A stretch of 64,000 nucleotides of DNA from a virus. The position numbers and the translations under genes are program-made. The stretch covers positions 1 through 64,000 of IMG/VR virus record IMGVR_UViG_3300042878_001341, one strand, 5' to 3'. Below, one piece after another: positions 46,446 to 56,856 of the stretch. The notes beneath the pieces were generated by a model that ran no database searches, was not told the origin of the DNA, and was given only the letters and a program-made list of their open reading frames with translations. Position 1 is the stretch's first letter. Every line of letters begins with the position of its first letter.

Positions 46446-47623
46446 TGGAAGAACAAAAATATTACTTTAAAATATCTCCTGAAAATGTTTTCGGGGACCT
46501 TAGATTAGTTCAATATACTGGTGGTACTGATGTGTATGATACTACCGATCCTTGTTGTCCTATATTGACAGGTGAAACAACTGTCACGGGTGTTGATTAT
46601 ATCGGAGTTTATACTGGTATGTCTTATGTGTTATCAGGAGGAACAAATGGGGACTCGTTATTAACGGGATTAACAATACCTATTATGATTACTCAAACCG
46701 CAGTTGATATGGGGTATTATTCTGTATTTGACGGTGCGGTTTTACAAAAAGATGTTATTAATAATTTCTTGTTTTCAGCAACAACAGGTAGTCCATACAC
46801 TTACTATTTCTACAATACATCGGATACTGAATTAATTAAATTTTTGTCGTTGGTAACATATGTTGTGGATTGGGGAGATGGATCACCAACTGTAACATTA
46901 ACAAATACGTCACCAATATCACATAACTACCCAACATCTAATAGTGAGTATCAAATCACTATGACCGCTACATCACCATGGGGTATATCAAAAATAACAA
47001 AAACTATTACGACACCATTTGATGATGTTATAATATCAAACCCTAATGGTATTGCTACATTTACACCTGCGGGTGGTAATTGGAGTGCAACCTCATTCAA
47101 TTATGATTATATCTTTAGTGGGGATTCAAATACGGACATAAATGATTTCTTTAGTTACAATTACACTACCATACCATTCTTAATAACAGGATATACCGAA
47201 TCAACAATAAATGATTTGGCTCAGTATGGTCCAAAAAGTAATCTTTATGGTGGTAAATTTAAAATAGGTGTACAGGTAACAGGTACTACAGGTAGTGTCG
47301 GTACCGTATGGGGACCTGACCCAGATGGGTTGTATATTGCTTACACAGTAAATCAAATTGATTATTTTGATTATGAGGACTTTACTCTTTTTATGGTTTA
47401 TTCATCTGGGTTAACAGAAAATGATATTATAATGACAGGTTTAACTAAAAATGAAGCCTTAATAAATGTTATTGATCAACCTGAAGTGCAGACAGATATT
47501 TTTATTGAAAGAGGTAAAAACTCGGCGTTAGAATATATTGATAGACTTGGTGAAGTTGATAATGTTGGGGATTTGGAAAAATACGGATATGGATTTTTTA
47601 ATGTCAAAAAAGATCTTAGTTAA
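46445..47623 (+). CDS. Tail protein with PKD-like domain
   Basis: 392 aa. Residues about 132-195 contain YVVDWGDGSPTVTLTNTSP followed by HNYP and ITMTATSPWG, a PKD (beta-sandwich) signature with the WGDG turn. PKD domains in fibres usually act as spacers or bind proteins and glycans. The C-terminus QTDIFIERGKNSALEYIDRL, then EVDNVGDLEKYGYGFFNV, looks like an attachment domain. It is the last gene before a new TATTTAT at 47625-47631. Confidence 0.6.
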   Translation: MEEQKYYFKISPENVFGDLRLVQYTGGTDVYDTTDPCCPILTGETTVTGVDYIGVYTGMSYVLSGGTNGDSLLTGLTIPIMITQTAVDMGYYSVFDGAVLQKDVINNFLFSATTGSPYTYYFYNTSDTELIKFLSLVTYVVDWGDGSPTVTLTNTSPISHNYPTSNSEYQITMTATSPWGISKITKTITTPFDDVIISNPNGIATFTPAGGNWSATSFNYDYIFSGDSNTDINDFFSYNYTTIPFLITGYTESTINDLAQYGPKSNLYGGKFKIGVQVTGTTGSVGTVWGPDPDGLYIAYTVNQIDYFDYEDFTLFMVYSSGLTENDIIMTGLTKNEALINVIDQPEVQTDIFIERGKNSALEYIDRLGEVDNVGDLEKYGYGFFNVKKDLS

Positions 47624-47624
47624 G

Positions 47625-47631
47625 TATTTAT
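47625..47631 (+). promoter_or_regulatory. TATTTAT motif, 301-aa gene
   Basis: 39 nt before GTG 47671 with an A-rich leader like those of sheath and tube. Confidence 0.5.
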
Positions 47632-47670
47632 TAGATGAGTAAAAATAAACTAAAAATAAATTAAATTCTT

Positions 47671-48576
47671 GTGGCTACAGGTAATTACGGAACAATAAGA
47701 AGTGCGGACGTTAGTCCTGATGATGTAGAGATCATCTTGAATTATACGCCATCAAGGGATCAAACGGATAATTTTATTTTAACAAAATTAGATGCTAAAT
47801 CTATTTTGCGACCATATTTTCATAATTCGGCAACAGGAGGTAATGCAAATGTTGAGATTTTAGGTGGTTTATATAACCTAAAATTACCGGCAGATCAATT
47901 TAATAAATTAGGTATATACACATTGTATATTAGACCTGCTGAAATTAGAACTAAAATAACAGATTGTGGTGTTTTATCTTCATTACCTAATGTAAAAGGT
48001 ATTGTAATAGATTTGAATAATGTTCCATCACAATATAGAAATAAGTTTGTTAATCAAGGTTTAATTGGTTTTAGAGTTGAATATTTAAATTCAGATGGGA
48101 CTAAAATACCTAACTTTTTTAGAATTGTAACCTCATCATTTTATTGTGAACCAGTTGTTCAGAATTTAACAAATACATCACAAAAGGCGATTAGATATAG
48201 ATATGTTGAAAGTTCATCAAACTTACTTTTTTGTACCCTTTCACCATCTTCTTCACCTACTAACAAGCCAAATGCAACGCCTTTTATCGGTCAACCTGAT
48301 CAAAATGTTGTTATAACAAATACATTCTTTAATCCTATAACAACTGAAGTTGAGATAGTAGAACATGACATATCAACATTGGCAATTGCTCTTTATGGTA
48401 ACCAAACCAAATCTATTGATGATGGAATTTACACAATCTATGATAGTGCTAATAACATTTACAAACAATACAATTTATTTGAAGTACGTGATCAATTTAA
48501 TGAGTTATTATATGAGGTTAGACAAGATAGAAATAATAACATTGATTTTAGCAAAAGTTTTAACAATATAGTATAA
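47671..48576 (+). CDS. Tail/baseplate structural protein with GTG start
   Basis: 301 aa; GTG start at 47671 (MATGNYGTIRSADVSPDDV). The leader carries TATTTAT (47625-47631) and AAAATAAACTAAA, matching sheath and tube leaders, so abundant expression is expected. Family not recognised. VEILGGLYNLKLPADQFNKL and IYTLYIRPAEIRTKI suggest beta structure; PSSSPTNKPNATP is a short flexible linker near residue 195. It ends 2 nt before the 1005-aa gene. Confidence 0.6.
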   Translation: MATGNYGTIRSADVSPDDVEIILNYTPSRDQTDNFILTKLDAKSILRPYFHNSATGGNANVEILGGLYNLKLPADQFNKLGIYTLYIRPAEIRTKITDCGVLSSLPNVKGIVIDLNNVPSQYRNKFVNQGLIGFRVEYLNSDGTKIPNFFRIVTSSFYCEPVVQNLTNTSQKAIRYRYVESSSNLLFCTLSPSSSPTNKPNATPFIGQPDQNVVITNTFFNPITTEVEIVEHDISTLAIALYGNQTKSIDDGIYTIYDSANNIYKQYNLFEVRDQFNELLYEVRQDRNNNIDFSKSFNNIV

Positions 48577-48578
48577 CG

Positions 48579-51500
48579 ATGGCGGTAACAAAATATACGT
48601 GTCCACCCCAAACCCCAAGCGGTCAGGGAACTTTTTCGGACAACTTAGTTGGTTTACAACTTGTTGACGGGGGAGGTTTTACGCAGGCAAATTTTGAGTT
48701 TACTACATCAATAACCGAAAAACAGGATAGAAATTTTTCAATCGGAGCATTTTCTGAACCAATATCTTTAGATAGTTTAAATATCCAAAGTATTACAGAA
48801 TCAAGATTAATACAGGCTAATAATTTTAAAGTTTACCCTAATTTTGATTTATCCCAAGTAACTAATTTTACGTTATATGGGTCTTTAGTCAAAAGGATAT
48901 CAACATCTATTTCACATATAATTAATTTTTTTCCTGCGGCTTTAGAAATTACATCAACACTACCAAATTATAGTACTACTGAAACGGCATTAAACATTCA
49001 GTACGATCCTGTTGAGGATGAAACGACATTTGATGTTTTGATTAATTCATTAAGAAACCCGTTTGATATAGATTATAGTTCAAATTCAAATAGAAATTTT
49101 GAATTACTTGAAATTGAAGTTTCATCTTTAAGGAATTTCACATTAAATTACCCAAAATATTCATTATTCATTAATGGTGGTGAATATCCTTTTATATTTT
49201 ATAGTCCATCTAACAACACATCTACGACATTAAATTTTGTTGTTAAAGGTAACCCGTTCTCAGGTAATAGTATTTCTTATGATACGGTACTTATTAGACC
49301 TAATGATATGTATGTTAACAAAACATTCAATGAGGCAATGGATGAGGTTGAGCAATTTTTGTTGAACAGATCCATTACCCCGATATACACATCAACGTTT
49401 ACGGTACCAAGAGAGAATGAAGATGGTACGGTTTATTTAACGACTCAAGCGATCACATTCCCTAAGAATGGTCAATGGAATTTAGATATTACATCATTAG
49501 CGTTTGATAATTATCTTACGACTTTGAATGATTTTGCAGCTAACTTAGATTTATATCGTACTAATTTAATATCACGTTTTTTAACAACAGGAGCAATCAA
49601 AGAATTTGATACTCCTGATCAAAAAATTGAAAAAGTTTTACAAATATACGGTAGAAGTTTTGACGAAACTAAAAAGTTTATATCGGCATTATCTAACATG
49701 AATAATGTTAATTATAATGTAAAAAATGACATACCATCTCAGTTATTAAAAAATTTAGCAATGACATTAGGTTGGGATACAAACATATCTCCAATCACAA
49801 ATGACCAATTATTAGATTCTGTATTTAGTACGGGCACTAATGAGTTTAGCGGATTATCGGTGGGTATGACACCTGAAGAACTTAATTATCAATACTATAG
49901 AAACTTAATTTTAAATTCTGCTTATCTTTTTAAATCTAAAGGTACCAGAAAATCTATTGAAATATTATTAAGATTGATTGGGGCTCCTGAGGCGTTAATT
50001 GAATTTAATGAATACATATACATTGCGGATCAGAAAATTAATATTGAGGAGTTTAATGGTCAGTACGCTAATTTATCTGGGGGTACCTATACTCAGCAAT
50101 TACCAATATTAGATACTACCGATATCTACTCAATACAAGGTCAACAATTTACAGGTTTTACCACGACAAGTATTATAAGTGATGTGAATGTTTTTCCCGA
50201 AGACTATCCAATAGATAATTTTGGATATCCGACGATGCCGTCAGTGAGTGATTCATACTTTTTCCAAATTGGAGGAGGGTGGTTTGAATCAACACCACAA
50301 CATAGAATGCCAGAGCAAGTAGATAGTACTAATAGTGTATTTATTGGATCTAATCCTAATTATCAAACTACATTATTACCATTTAATTATGGTGAACAAT
50401 ATTTACAAAGATACAGAACTTTCCCTTATATGACTTTAGGGTATAAACTACGTAGAGTGGTGGATAATAAGAAAAGTTGGACCGATACTGATGATGGTTT
50501 AAGAACTAATTTTGATGGTGGGTTTAATGCGTATTATCCTGTTGGTGATGACAAATTGGTGGTTAATGTTAAGAATGTAGACATATTTATGAATCCGGCT
50601 CAAGGGTTAGTTTATGATGTATGGACAATGTCAAGACAATATAATTACCCAATTCCAAATGAAGGTTTAAATTATATTGAACCAACACGTTGTAACCCAA
50701 CTCCAAACACTCCTTATCCGGAAAGAGGTGGGATTGATTGGACTGAAATAAAACCAAAACCAAAAGAAAAAACATTCTTTGAATTTGCGCAAACTTTTTG
50801 GCATAACACAATTAATGTTAGAAATAGACAATTTATTACCGATGGTAAAACAGGTGGTTACCCAACCCTTCAATCTATATATTGGAAGTATTTGGAATCA
50901 GGTCAAGCAATCAATGTACCTAACGATAACTTTACATATCAAACAATGATTGATTATGTGAATGGTTTGGGAACTTATTGGATAAAATTAATTGAACAAA
51001 TGGTACCTGCAACCACAATATGGAATACGGGAACCAAATTAGAAAATTCAATTTTCCACAGACAAAAGTTTGTATGGAGAAGACAAATGGGTTGTCAACT
51101 TGTTCCAGTACCTTGTGATCCTTGTTATGCAATTGGTCAGTTAGTGCCTTTTGATTGTCCAATACAATCTGTTAATTGTCCTATTTACCCTTGGGGTTCT
51201 GACCCTCTTATTAACTCATTTGGGTCTGTTTTAGGACAAGTTTTAACTACATATTTAGATAATAATGGTTATGATTTGAATAACGATTGTTTGGCGAATA
51301 CTATAACATCTGAATGGTATGTTGACGTGAGATTAAATGGAACTCAAATAGTGGACTACAAATTTTTTGATGGATATGGTTATTCTGTTAGTGGAACAAG
51401 TTTTCCGACTCAAGTAAATTGGTTAAATGCACTTTATGATTCATTACCACAAATGATTAATGAAGGTTTAACATTTAATATTGATGAAACAACCAATATT

Positions 51501-51596
51501 GTGACTATATATAATAATAATTGTGTTTCTCTTAATGATGAAAACAATTTGGAATTAAATGTGGGGATAAATTTTGACATAACTTGTAATCAATAA
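48579..51596 (+). CDS. Large baseplate/tail-fibre network protein
   Basis: 1005 aa. A central segment, LNSAYLFKSKGTRKSIEILLRLIGAPEALI (about residues 443-472), is a pattern I associate with baseplate proteins of this phage type and with P2 gpI-like tail proteins. A Cys-rich patch (VPVPCDPCYAIGQLVPFDCP) lies at about residues 843-862. The C-terminal about 120 residues are an acidic beta-rich module (LNAALYDSLPQMIN-like) that also resembles the region after SprB repeats in the next gene (VTVDGENTQQ..LTELLQSYSG), suggesting a shared attachment domain. Its stop overlaps the next ATG (TAATG). Confidence 0.6.
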   Translation: MAVTKYTCPPQTPSGQGTFSDNLVGLQLVDGGGFTQANFEFTTSITEKQDRNFSIGAFSEPISLDSLNIQSITESRLIQANNFKVYPNFDLSQVTNFTLYGSLVKRISTSISHIINFFPAALEITSTLPNYSTTETALNIQYDPVEDETTFDVLINSLRNPFDIDYSSNSNRNFELLEIEVSSLRNFTLNYPKYSLFINGGEYPFIFYSPSNNTSTTLNFVVKGNPFSGNSISYDTVLIRPNDMYVNKTFNEAMDEVEQFLLNRSITPIYTSTFTVPRENEDGTVYLTTQAITFPKNGQWNLDITSLAFDNYLTTLNDFAANLDLYRTNLISRFLTTGAIKEFDTPDQKIEKVLQIYGRSFDETKKFISALSNMNNVNYNVKNDIPSQLLKNLAMTLGWDTNISPITNDQLLDSVFSTGTNEFSGLSVGMTPEELNYQYYRNLILNSAYLFKSKGTRKSIEILLRLIGAPEALIEFNEYIYIADQKINIEEFNGQYANLSGGTYTQQLPILDTTDIYSIQGQQFTGFTTTSIISDVNVFPEDYPIDNFGYPTMPSVSDSYFFQIGGGWFESTPQHRMPEQVDSTNSVFIGSNPNYQTTLLPFNYGEQYLQRYRTFPYMTLGYKLRRVVDNKKSWTDTDDGLRTNFDGGFNAYYPVGDDKLVVNVKNVDIFMNPAQGLVYDVWTMSRQYNYPIPNEGLNYIEPTRCNPTPNTPYPERGGIDWTEIKPKPKEKTFFEFAQTFWHNTINVRNRQFITDGKTGGYPTLQSIYWKYLESGQAINVPNDNFTYQTMIDYVNGLGTYWIKLIEQMVPATTIWNTGTKLENSIFHRQKFVWRRQMGCQLVPVPCDPCYAIGQLVPFDCPIQSVNCPIYPWGSDPLINSFGSVLGQVLTTYLDNNGYDLNNDCLANTITSEWYVDVRLNGTQIVDYKFFDGYGYSVSGTSFPTQVNWLNALYDSLPQMINEGLTFNIDETTNIVTIYNNNCVSLNDENNLELNVGINFDITCNQ

Positions 51597-54500
51597 TGGG
51601 GTTAATTAATATAAATGGGTTTTCCATAACTGGAGATTGTACAAACGAGGGATTAGGCGAAATTATTTTTTCGGTAACAGGAGATAGTCCTAATTGGTTA
51701 GTTACTGAAACTCCCACCGCAGATGTTAATTTACCAACATCTGCATTAACTGTATTTGATAATGTTTATTATTACTCAGGTTTAAGTGCCGGTAGTTACT
51801 TTTTAAATGTCTATGACTCAACATATACTAATTATATTGTTGTTAATTTCTATATATCTTCGGGTACCTGTGTATCAATTAATACGACAGACACTACTTG
51901 TGGATTTGATAATGGGGGTATAACTGCGACAACACAAACGGTATATGGTAACGGTGGAACCTTTACGTTATATGATATTAATGATAATTTCATCTCAAGT
52001 GGAACTTCAGTAAGTAATGAATATGTTTTCCCACCTGTACCTTCAGGAATTTACTACGTTATTGCCAATGACGGTGGTGGATGTACAGGTTGTAGTGAAT
52101 CATGTGTAGTTAGAGAGTCATTTCCATTTGATTATGGTTATTACGTTGTTAATGACGGAAGTTGTATAGGTAGTGATGGTAGTGGTAAAATATTTTTAAC
52201 GGGTTTATCAGACCCAAGTCTATATACTGTTAATTGGTTAACGAGTGTTAATGGTCAAACAGGGACTACGGTGACAGGTTTGACTGAAGGTTTATACAAC
52301 GTTCAGGTAACTAATCAGGATGGTTGTGTATCAACTAAAACAATAACAGTTACCGGGGTAGATCCGTTAGGAATTGGTGGTTTTATGACATATCCACCAA
52401 CTTGTTTCACTAATGATGGGGAAATAACCATTATTATTACGGGGGGTACTGCGCCATATTATATTGGATGTTCAAACGGTGATAGCGCGATAATTTTTAA
52501 TAATGAATATACATTTACTGATTTATTTTCGGGAACGTATAATTTTAATATTATAGATGCTGGTCTCTGTAAAGTGTCGGGAACAACATCTATTAATACG
52601 TCAAATAGTTTTCAAGTATTAAGTGTTGATACGACAAATTCAATGTGTAATGACAATTCAGGATCAGTTACAATTACGTTAATTGGATCAGGATATTATA
52701 CGTATAGTTTAACGGATTCATTACATGATACAACAAGTTTTGGTCCTACAACTAATATAGTTCAAGTATTTGATACGTTGTCTTCAGGTGATTATGATTT
52801 AGTTATTACCGATGGAGTTTGTGATTATGAAACAACAATTACAATTCATAATACTGAAAAATTTACAATCTCGGCTATAACTGAAGATACTACTTGCGGG
52901 TTAAATAATGGGTCAATACAATTATTAGCAAGTACAGGTGGAACTTTACCTTATCAATATGAAATAACAGGTTTTCCACCATCCTCAACGACTACATTTA
53001 ATAATTTAGCGTCTGGTAATTATGTTGGAACAGTTACAGATAATACGGGTTGTTCTCAAAGTTTAAATATATTTGTTAATAACTCTAATGGTGTCTTTTT
53101 TGATTTAGTTGTTGACCAACCAACAAGTGGGGATAATGGTCAAATTGAAACTATTATATATGACGGAACACCTATATTCACCTATGATTGGAGTCCTAAT
53201 GTTAATGGTCAAACAGGGACTACGGTGACAGGTTTGACTGCGGGTACCTATAGTTTAGAGGTAACAGATTCAAGTGGATGTACATTAACAAAAACTGTGA
53301 CTTTATCAGGTACTGAAAAAAAATTAAGTTATCAAACATATAATATATGTAATGATAATTTCCAAAATACTGGAATACTCGGTAAAAGAGGTATGCAACA
53401 GATGTTAACCGAAGGGTTTAAAGATTTAACATATGATGATACAGGATGTATTTTAAATACTGCAAATTTTATTGCGGATGTAACAGTTGATGGAGAAAAC
53501 ACACAACAATCATTTTATGTATCGTCAGGTTTAACTGATTATCCTTCAGATTATGTGTGGGGTGAAACATTAACTGAACTTTTACAAAGTTATAGCGGAA
53601 TTAGTAAAGTTGAAATTAATTACTCAACTAATGAGATTAAAATTTATAACAAATGTGTGGAAATAGACGGGTGTCAACCTGAAACAATTTATTATTTGTC
53701 TGATGCGAATATTGTAATTAATCTAAAATTAGAATACAATATTTCTTGTCAACAATGTATTACAACCCCAACTCCAACCCCAACTCAAACTTTAACTCAA
53801 ACTCCAACACAAACACAAACGCAAACTCCTACACAAACCCCAACTCAAACTTTGACTCAAACACCAACTCCTACGCAAACACAAACGCCAACACCAACTC
53901 AAACTTTAACTCAAACACCAACTCAAACACAAACACCTACGCTAACCCCAACTCAAACTTTGACTCAAACACCTACACCGACTCAAACAGAAACTCAAAT
54001 ACTTACACCTACACCTACGCCAACACCGACCCAAACTGAGACTCAAACGCCTACGCCAACACCAACTCAAACAGAAACTCAGACTCCTACGCCAACACCA
54101 ACCCAAACAGAAACTCAGACTCCTACGCCAACACCAACCCAAACACCAACACCAACTTATCCTGATACGGAATTTTTACAACTACAAAATATTATTGGTA
54201 CAGATCCAATGATTGTGTCTTTTAAAACCGCACCAGATAGTAGTTTTAATATAAATTGGGGGGATGGGTCATCAGAATTTGTTAATATAACTGATCCACC
54301 GTACAATCCTACTTTTAGTGCGTATACCTATACTCATAATTATGTAGGTAGTTTAAACACTGCGATTTTTGAAGACTTCCGAGTGTCATCATCATTATCA
54401 ACTGACAATATTCGTGAGATTTATTTAGCAAATGTTTCAGATATTATTGAAAATGTTTATACTTTTAGTGCATTTACTGCTTCAACTAAATTAACTTTAA

Positions 54501-55837
54501 CGGCTTGTACTTTAACTGAGTTCAATTCTAGCTTACCTAATACTCTTGTGAGATTTTACATATATAACAATTACGCACCATCAACTCAATACTTTAATTT
54601 TAATCCAACAACAAACTTAGCATTATTACCTAGTTTTGTAGAGTTAATTATTTCAAATACTGATATGTCAGGGTTTACATATGATTTTTCAGGAAGTAGT
54701 TCATTACAAACTCTTCAGTTAACTAGTAATAATAGTTTAACAAACTTGAATATGACAGTTCCGACAGGGTCATCGTTTTTTCAATTTTGGGTATTCGGTA
54801 ATACTTCGTTATCGGCATTAACAGTTAATAATAATTTATCGGATTGTATAAATCTTAATGATATACGAGTATATGGAAATACAGCATTAACAGGTTGGAC
54901 TTATATATTACCAGTGGCTGCAGATAACGTACAATTAAATTCAAATAGAATCCGTAATTTTGACATTGATTTATCGGCAAATACAAATTTAACTGATTTA
55001 AATTTAAATAGTAATCTTGTTTTAAGTTCATTCACAAATAGTATATCTGCATGTACATCATTGACAGATTTAAGATTAGATAATAACAACTTAACGACAT
55101 TACCTCCGATATTCCCAAATAGTATTCAAACATTAAGATTAGAATCAAATGATATAACGGGATACACAAGTAACTTCCCTACTAGTTGTGTTTATTTTGA
55201 TATGAGTGATTCTGTAGCGAGTTTACAGACTGTTCCCCAATGGTCGGTAGATTTAACGGGAGCAACGTCATTACAAACTTTCAATTTAAATAGTGTTGGG
55301 TTATCAGGATGGACAACACAATTCCCATCATCAATTAAAACAATAAGTTTTAGAAATAATCTTTTAACTGATTTTGATTTTAATTATACTACAGGTGCTA
55401 CATCAATAGATTTATATTTCAACCAATTAACTGGAACAACAAATTTATCGGGACACACTTCTTTAACTGGTTTAACAATAGGAAGTAATAACTTTACAGA
55501 TAGTTCTCCAATACTTGGAGGTGACTTCCCACCAACTTTAAGAACATTTGACATTGGGGGGTCACCATTATTAACAGGATGGACGACAACATTCTCAGCA
55601 ATGACCAATATGTTGTCATTAAATTTCCAAGGTACCAAACTTAAAACTGCGGCGGTAGATTACATTTTAGATGATGTTGCAACTATAGCGGTAGCAAATA
55701 ATTTATATAATAAAACACTTAATTTATCCGGTACTCCTCCAAACCAACCAGAATCCCCAACGGGAGGTGTGACTAATGCTGATTATATATTACTTACAAG
55801 TTCACCATATAATTGGACAGTAACTATAACCCCATAA
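51596..55837 (+). CDS. Adhesin: SprB-like repeats, Thr/Pro linker, PKD, leucine-rich repeats
   Basis: 1413 aa, probably a tail fibre or receptor-binding adhesin. Residues about 1-565 hold several Ig-like repeats of SprB type (DDSSGCTLT-like, TTVTGLTAGTYSLEVTDSSGC, LASGNYVGTVTDNTGC), typical of Bacteroidota gliding adhesins. Residues about 720-853 are a TPTPTQTQTP low-complexity linker. PKD-like INWGDGSSEF follows at about 885, then leucine-rich repeats at about 920-1385 (LTDLNLNSN, LTDLRLDNNNL, IQTLRLESNDITGY). A perfect 40-nt direct repeat codes for VNGQTGTTVTGLT in two repeats. No signal peptide. A glycosyltransferase gene follows. Role as host-recognition protein is inferred. Confidence 0.7.
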   Translation: MGLININGFSITGDCTNEGLGEIIFSVTGDSPNWLVTETPTADVNLPTSALTVFDNVYYYSGLSAGSYFLNVYDSTYTNYIVVNFYISSGTCVSINTTDTTCGFDNGGITATTQTVYGNGGTFTLYDINDNFISSGTSVSNEYVFPPVPSGIYYVIANDGGGCTGCSESCVVRESFPFDYGYYVVNDGSCIGSDGSGKIFLTGLSDPSLYTVNWLTSVNGQTGTTVTGLTEGLYNVQVTNQDGCVSTKTITVTGVDPLGIGGFMTYPPTCFTNDGEITIIITGGTAPYYIGCSNGDSAIIFNNEYTFTDLFSGTYNFNIIDAGLCKVSGTTSINTSNSFQVLSVDTTNSMCNDNSGSVTITLIGSGYYTYSLTDSLHDTTSFGPTTNIVQVFDTLSSGDYDLVITDGVCDYETTITIHNTEKFTISAITEDTTCGLNNGSIQLLASTGGTLPYQYEITGFPPSSTTTFNNLASGNYVGTVTDNTGCSQSLNIFVNNSNGVFFDLVVDQPTSGDNGQIETIIYDGTPIFTYDWSPNVNGQTGTTVTGLTAGTYSLEVTDSSGCTLTKTVTLSGTEKKLSYQTYNICNDNFQNTGILGKRGMQQMLTEGFKDLTYDDTGCILNTANFIADVTVDGENTQQSFYVSSGLTDYPSDYVWGETLTELLQSYSGISKVEINYSTNEIKIYNKCVEIDGCQPETIYYLSDANIVINLKLEYNISCQQCITTPTPTPTQTLTQTPTQTQTQTPTQTPTQTLTQTPTPTQTQTPTPTQTLTQTPTQTQTPTLTPTQTLTQTPTPTQTETQILTPTPTPTPTQTETQTPTPTPTQTETQTPTPTPTQTETQTPTPTPTQTPTPTYPDTEFLQLQNIIGTDPMIVSFKTAPDSSFNINWGDGSSEFVNITDPPYNPTFSAYTYTHNYVGSLNTAIFEDFRVSSSLSTDNIREIYLANVSDIIENVYTFSAFTASTKLTLTACTLTEFNSSLPNTLVRFYIYNNYAPSTQYFNFNPTTNLALLPSFVELIISNTDMSGFTYDFSGSSSLQTLQLTSNNSLTNLNMTVPTGSSFFQFWVFGNTSLSALTVNNNLSDCINLNDIRVYGNTALTGWTYILPVAADNVQLNSNRIRNFDIDLSANTNLTDLNLNSNLVLSSFTNSISACTSLTDLRLDNNNLTTLPPIFPNSIQTLRLESNDITGYTSNFPTSCVYFDMSDSVASLQTVPQWSVDLTGATSLQTFNLNSVGLSGWTTQFPSSIKTISFRNNLLTDFDFNYTTGATSIDLYFNQLTGTTNLSGHTSLTGLTIGSNNFTDSSPILGGDFPPTLRTFDIGGSPLLTGWTTTFSAMTNMLSLNFQGTKLKTAAVDYILDDVATIAVANNLYNKTLNLSGTPPNQPESPTGGVTNADYILLTSSPYNWTVTITP
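52247..53240 (+). repeat. Perfect 40-nt direct repeat in SprB-like domains
   Basis: Copies at 52247-52286 and 53201-53240 are identical while neighbouring repeats differ. They code for VNGQTGTTVTGLT in two units. Confidence 0.8.
53757..54155 (+). repeat. Thr/Pro/Gln low-complexity coding repeat
   Basis: About 400 nt of degenerate ACN CCN ACN CAR units coding for TPTPTQTQTP-type sequence inside the 1413-aa adhesin. The units vary at the third codon base, so this is a protein-level repeat, not a simple microsatellite. Confidence 0.85.
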
Positions 55838-55876
55838 TAAATTCACTTTTAGTTATTATCTAATATCTTTTACTTT

Positions 55877-56851
55877 ATGGGAGATATTCTTTTTGTTACT
55901 GCACAACCTGACGTACCTTATTTTCATTGGCAAGTAAAATTGTATACTCATAATTTTATTGAGAAGGGAATTAAACCTTGTCAGATCCATGTTATTTTTG
56001 GATTACAAAAAAAACAACAACCATCACAAGGGGCATTAGAATTATGTGATTACGGATTTAATGTTCATTTTTATGATGATGATCGTGAGAACAAATCATA
56101 CATACCAAGTATAAAACCATATCTAATTTATCAATGGTTAAAAGAATATCCTGAAAACGGTAAATTATTTTTCTTACACGATTCTGATATCATCTTCAAT
56201 AGATTACCAAATTTTGATAAATTACTTAATGATAATGTATCTTATTTATCTGACACGATAGGCTATATTGGTTACGAATACATTAAAGATTGTTGTGATA
56301 GATATGAGAAACAACATCCAACATCAAACAAAGAACAGTTACTCCAAGAGATGTCAGATACAATAGGTATTGATGTTGATCTTATAAAACAAAATCAAGA
56401 AAATTCGGGTGGAGGTCAATACCTTATCAAAAATACGGATCCACTATTATGGGGTAAGATTTATGATGATTGTACACCATTGTATAACCAAATGTTAGAT
56501 TACCAAAGAAGATTCCCCATTAATCCTGGTCAAATACAATTTTGGACTGCCGAAATGTGGTCATTATTATGGAATATGTGGAACTCAGGGTATGAAACAA
56601 AAATCACAAATGAGTTAGATTTTTCATGGGCAACTGATAGTATTGATATTTATAATCAAAAACCAATACTACATATGGCAGGTGTGACTGACCAATTAAG
56701 AACTACGAAATTTTATAAGGGAGATTTCATAAACAGAAATCCGATTGAGGATTTAAGGAATGACATTAATTTCTTTAATTATGTGGACAAAAATAGTTCT
56801 ACGATTAAATATATTGAAGTAATGAGGTCATTTTTGGAAAAAAATAAATAA
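55877..56851 (+). CDS. Glycosyltransferase (GT-A, DxD)
   Basis: 324 aa. FFLHDSDIIFNRLP provides a DxD metal/nucleotide-sugar motif (D102, D104) after a Rossmann-like N-terminus (ILFVTAQPDVPYFHWQVKLY). ENSGGGQYLIKNTDPLLW and a later FWTAEMWSLLWNMW suggest the acceptor side of a retaining GT-A enzyme; the layout reminds me of plant hydroxyproline/serine glycosyltransferases, with low certainty. No signal peptide or membrane segment, so it acts in the host cytoplasm. It is flanked by two adhesin genes with Thr/Pro/Ser-rich linkers, which makes virion-protein glycosylation the most attractive role; host-surface or DNA modification are alternatives. Confidence 0.65.
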   Translation: MGDILFVTAQPDVPYFHWQVKLYTHNFIEKGIKPCQIHVIFGLQKKQQPSQGALELCDYGFNVHFYDDDRENKSYIPSIKPYLIYQWLKEYPENGKLFFLHDSDIIFNRLPNFDKLLNDNVSYLSDTIGYIGYEYIKDCCDRYEKQHPTSNKEQLLQEMSDTIGIDVDLIKQNQENSGGGQYLIKNTDPLLWGKIYDDCTPLYNQMLDYQRRFPINPGQIQFWTAEMWSLLWNMWNSGYETKITNELDFSWATDSIDIYNQKPILHMAGVTDQLRTTKFYKGDFINRNPIEDLRNDINFFNYVDKNSSTIKYIEVMRSFLEKNK

Positions 56852-56856
56852 CTGAT

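Noticed and set aside
47635-47664. Nine-codon leader peptide MSKNKLKIN before the 301-aa gene
   Set aside because: It coincides with the A-rich leader shared by sheath and tube, which has no such frame there; a chance ORF is likelier.
53757-54155. CRISPR-like or microsatellite repeat array
   Set aside because: Units are short and in frame with an adhesin gene, coding for Thr/Pro/Gln, with no spacers.
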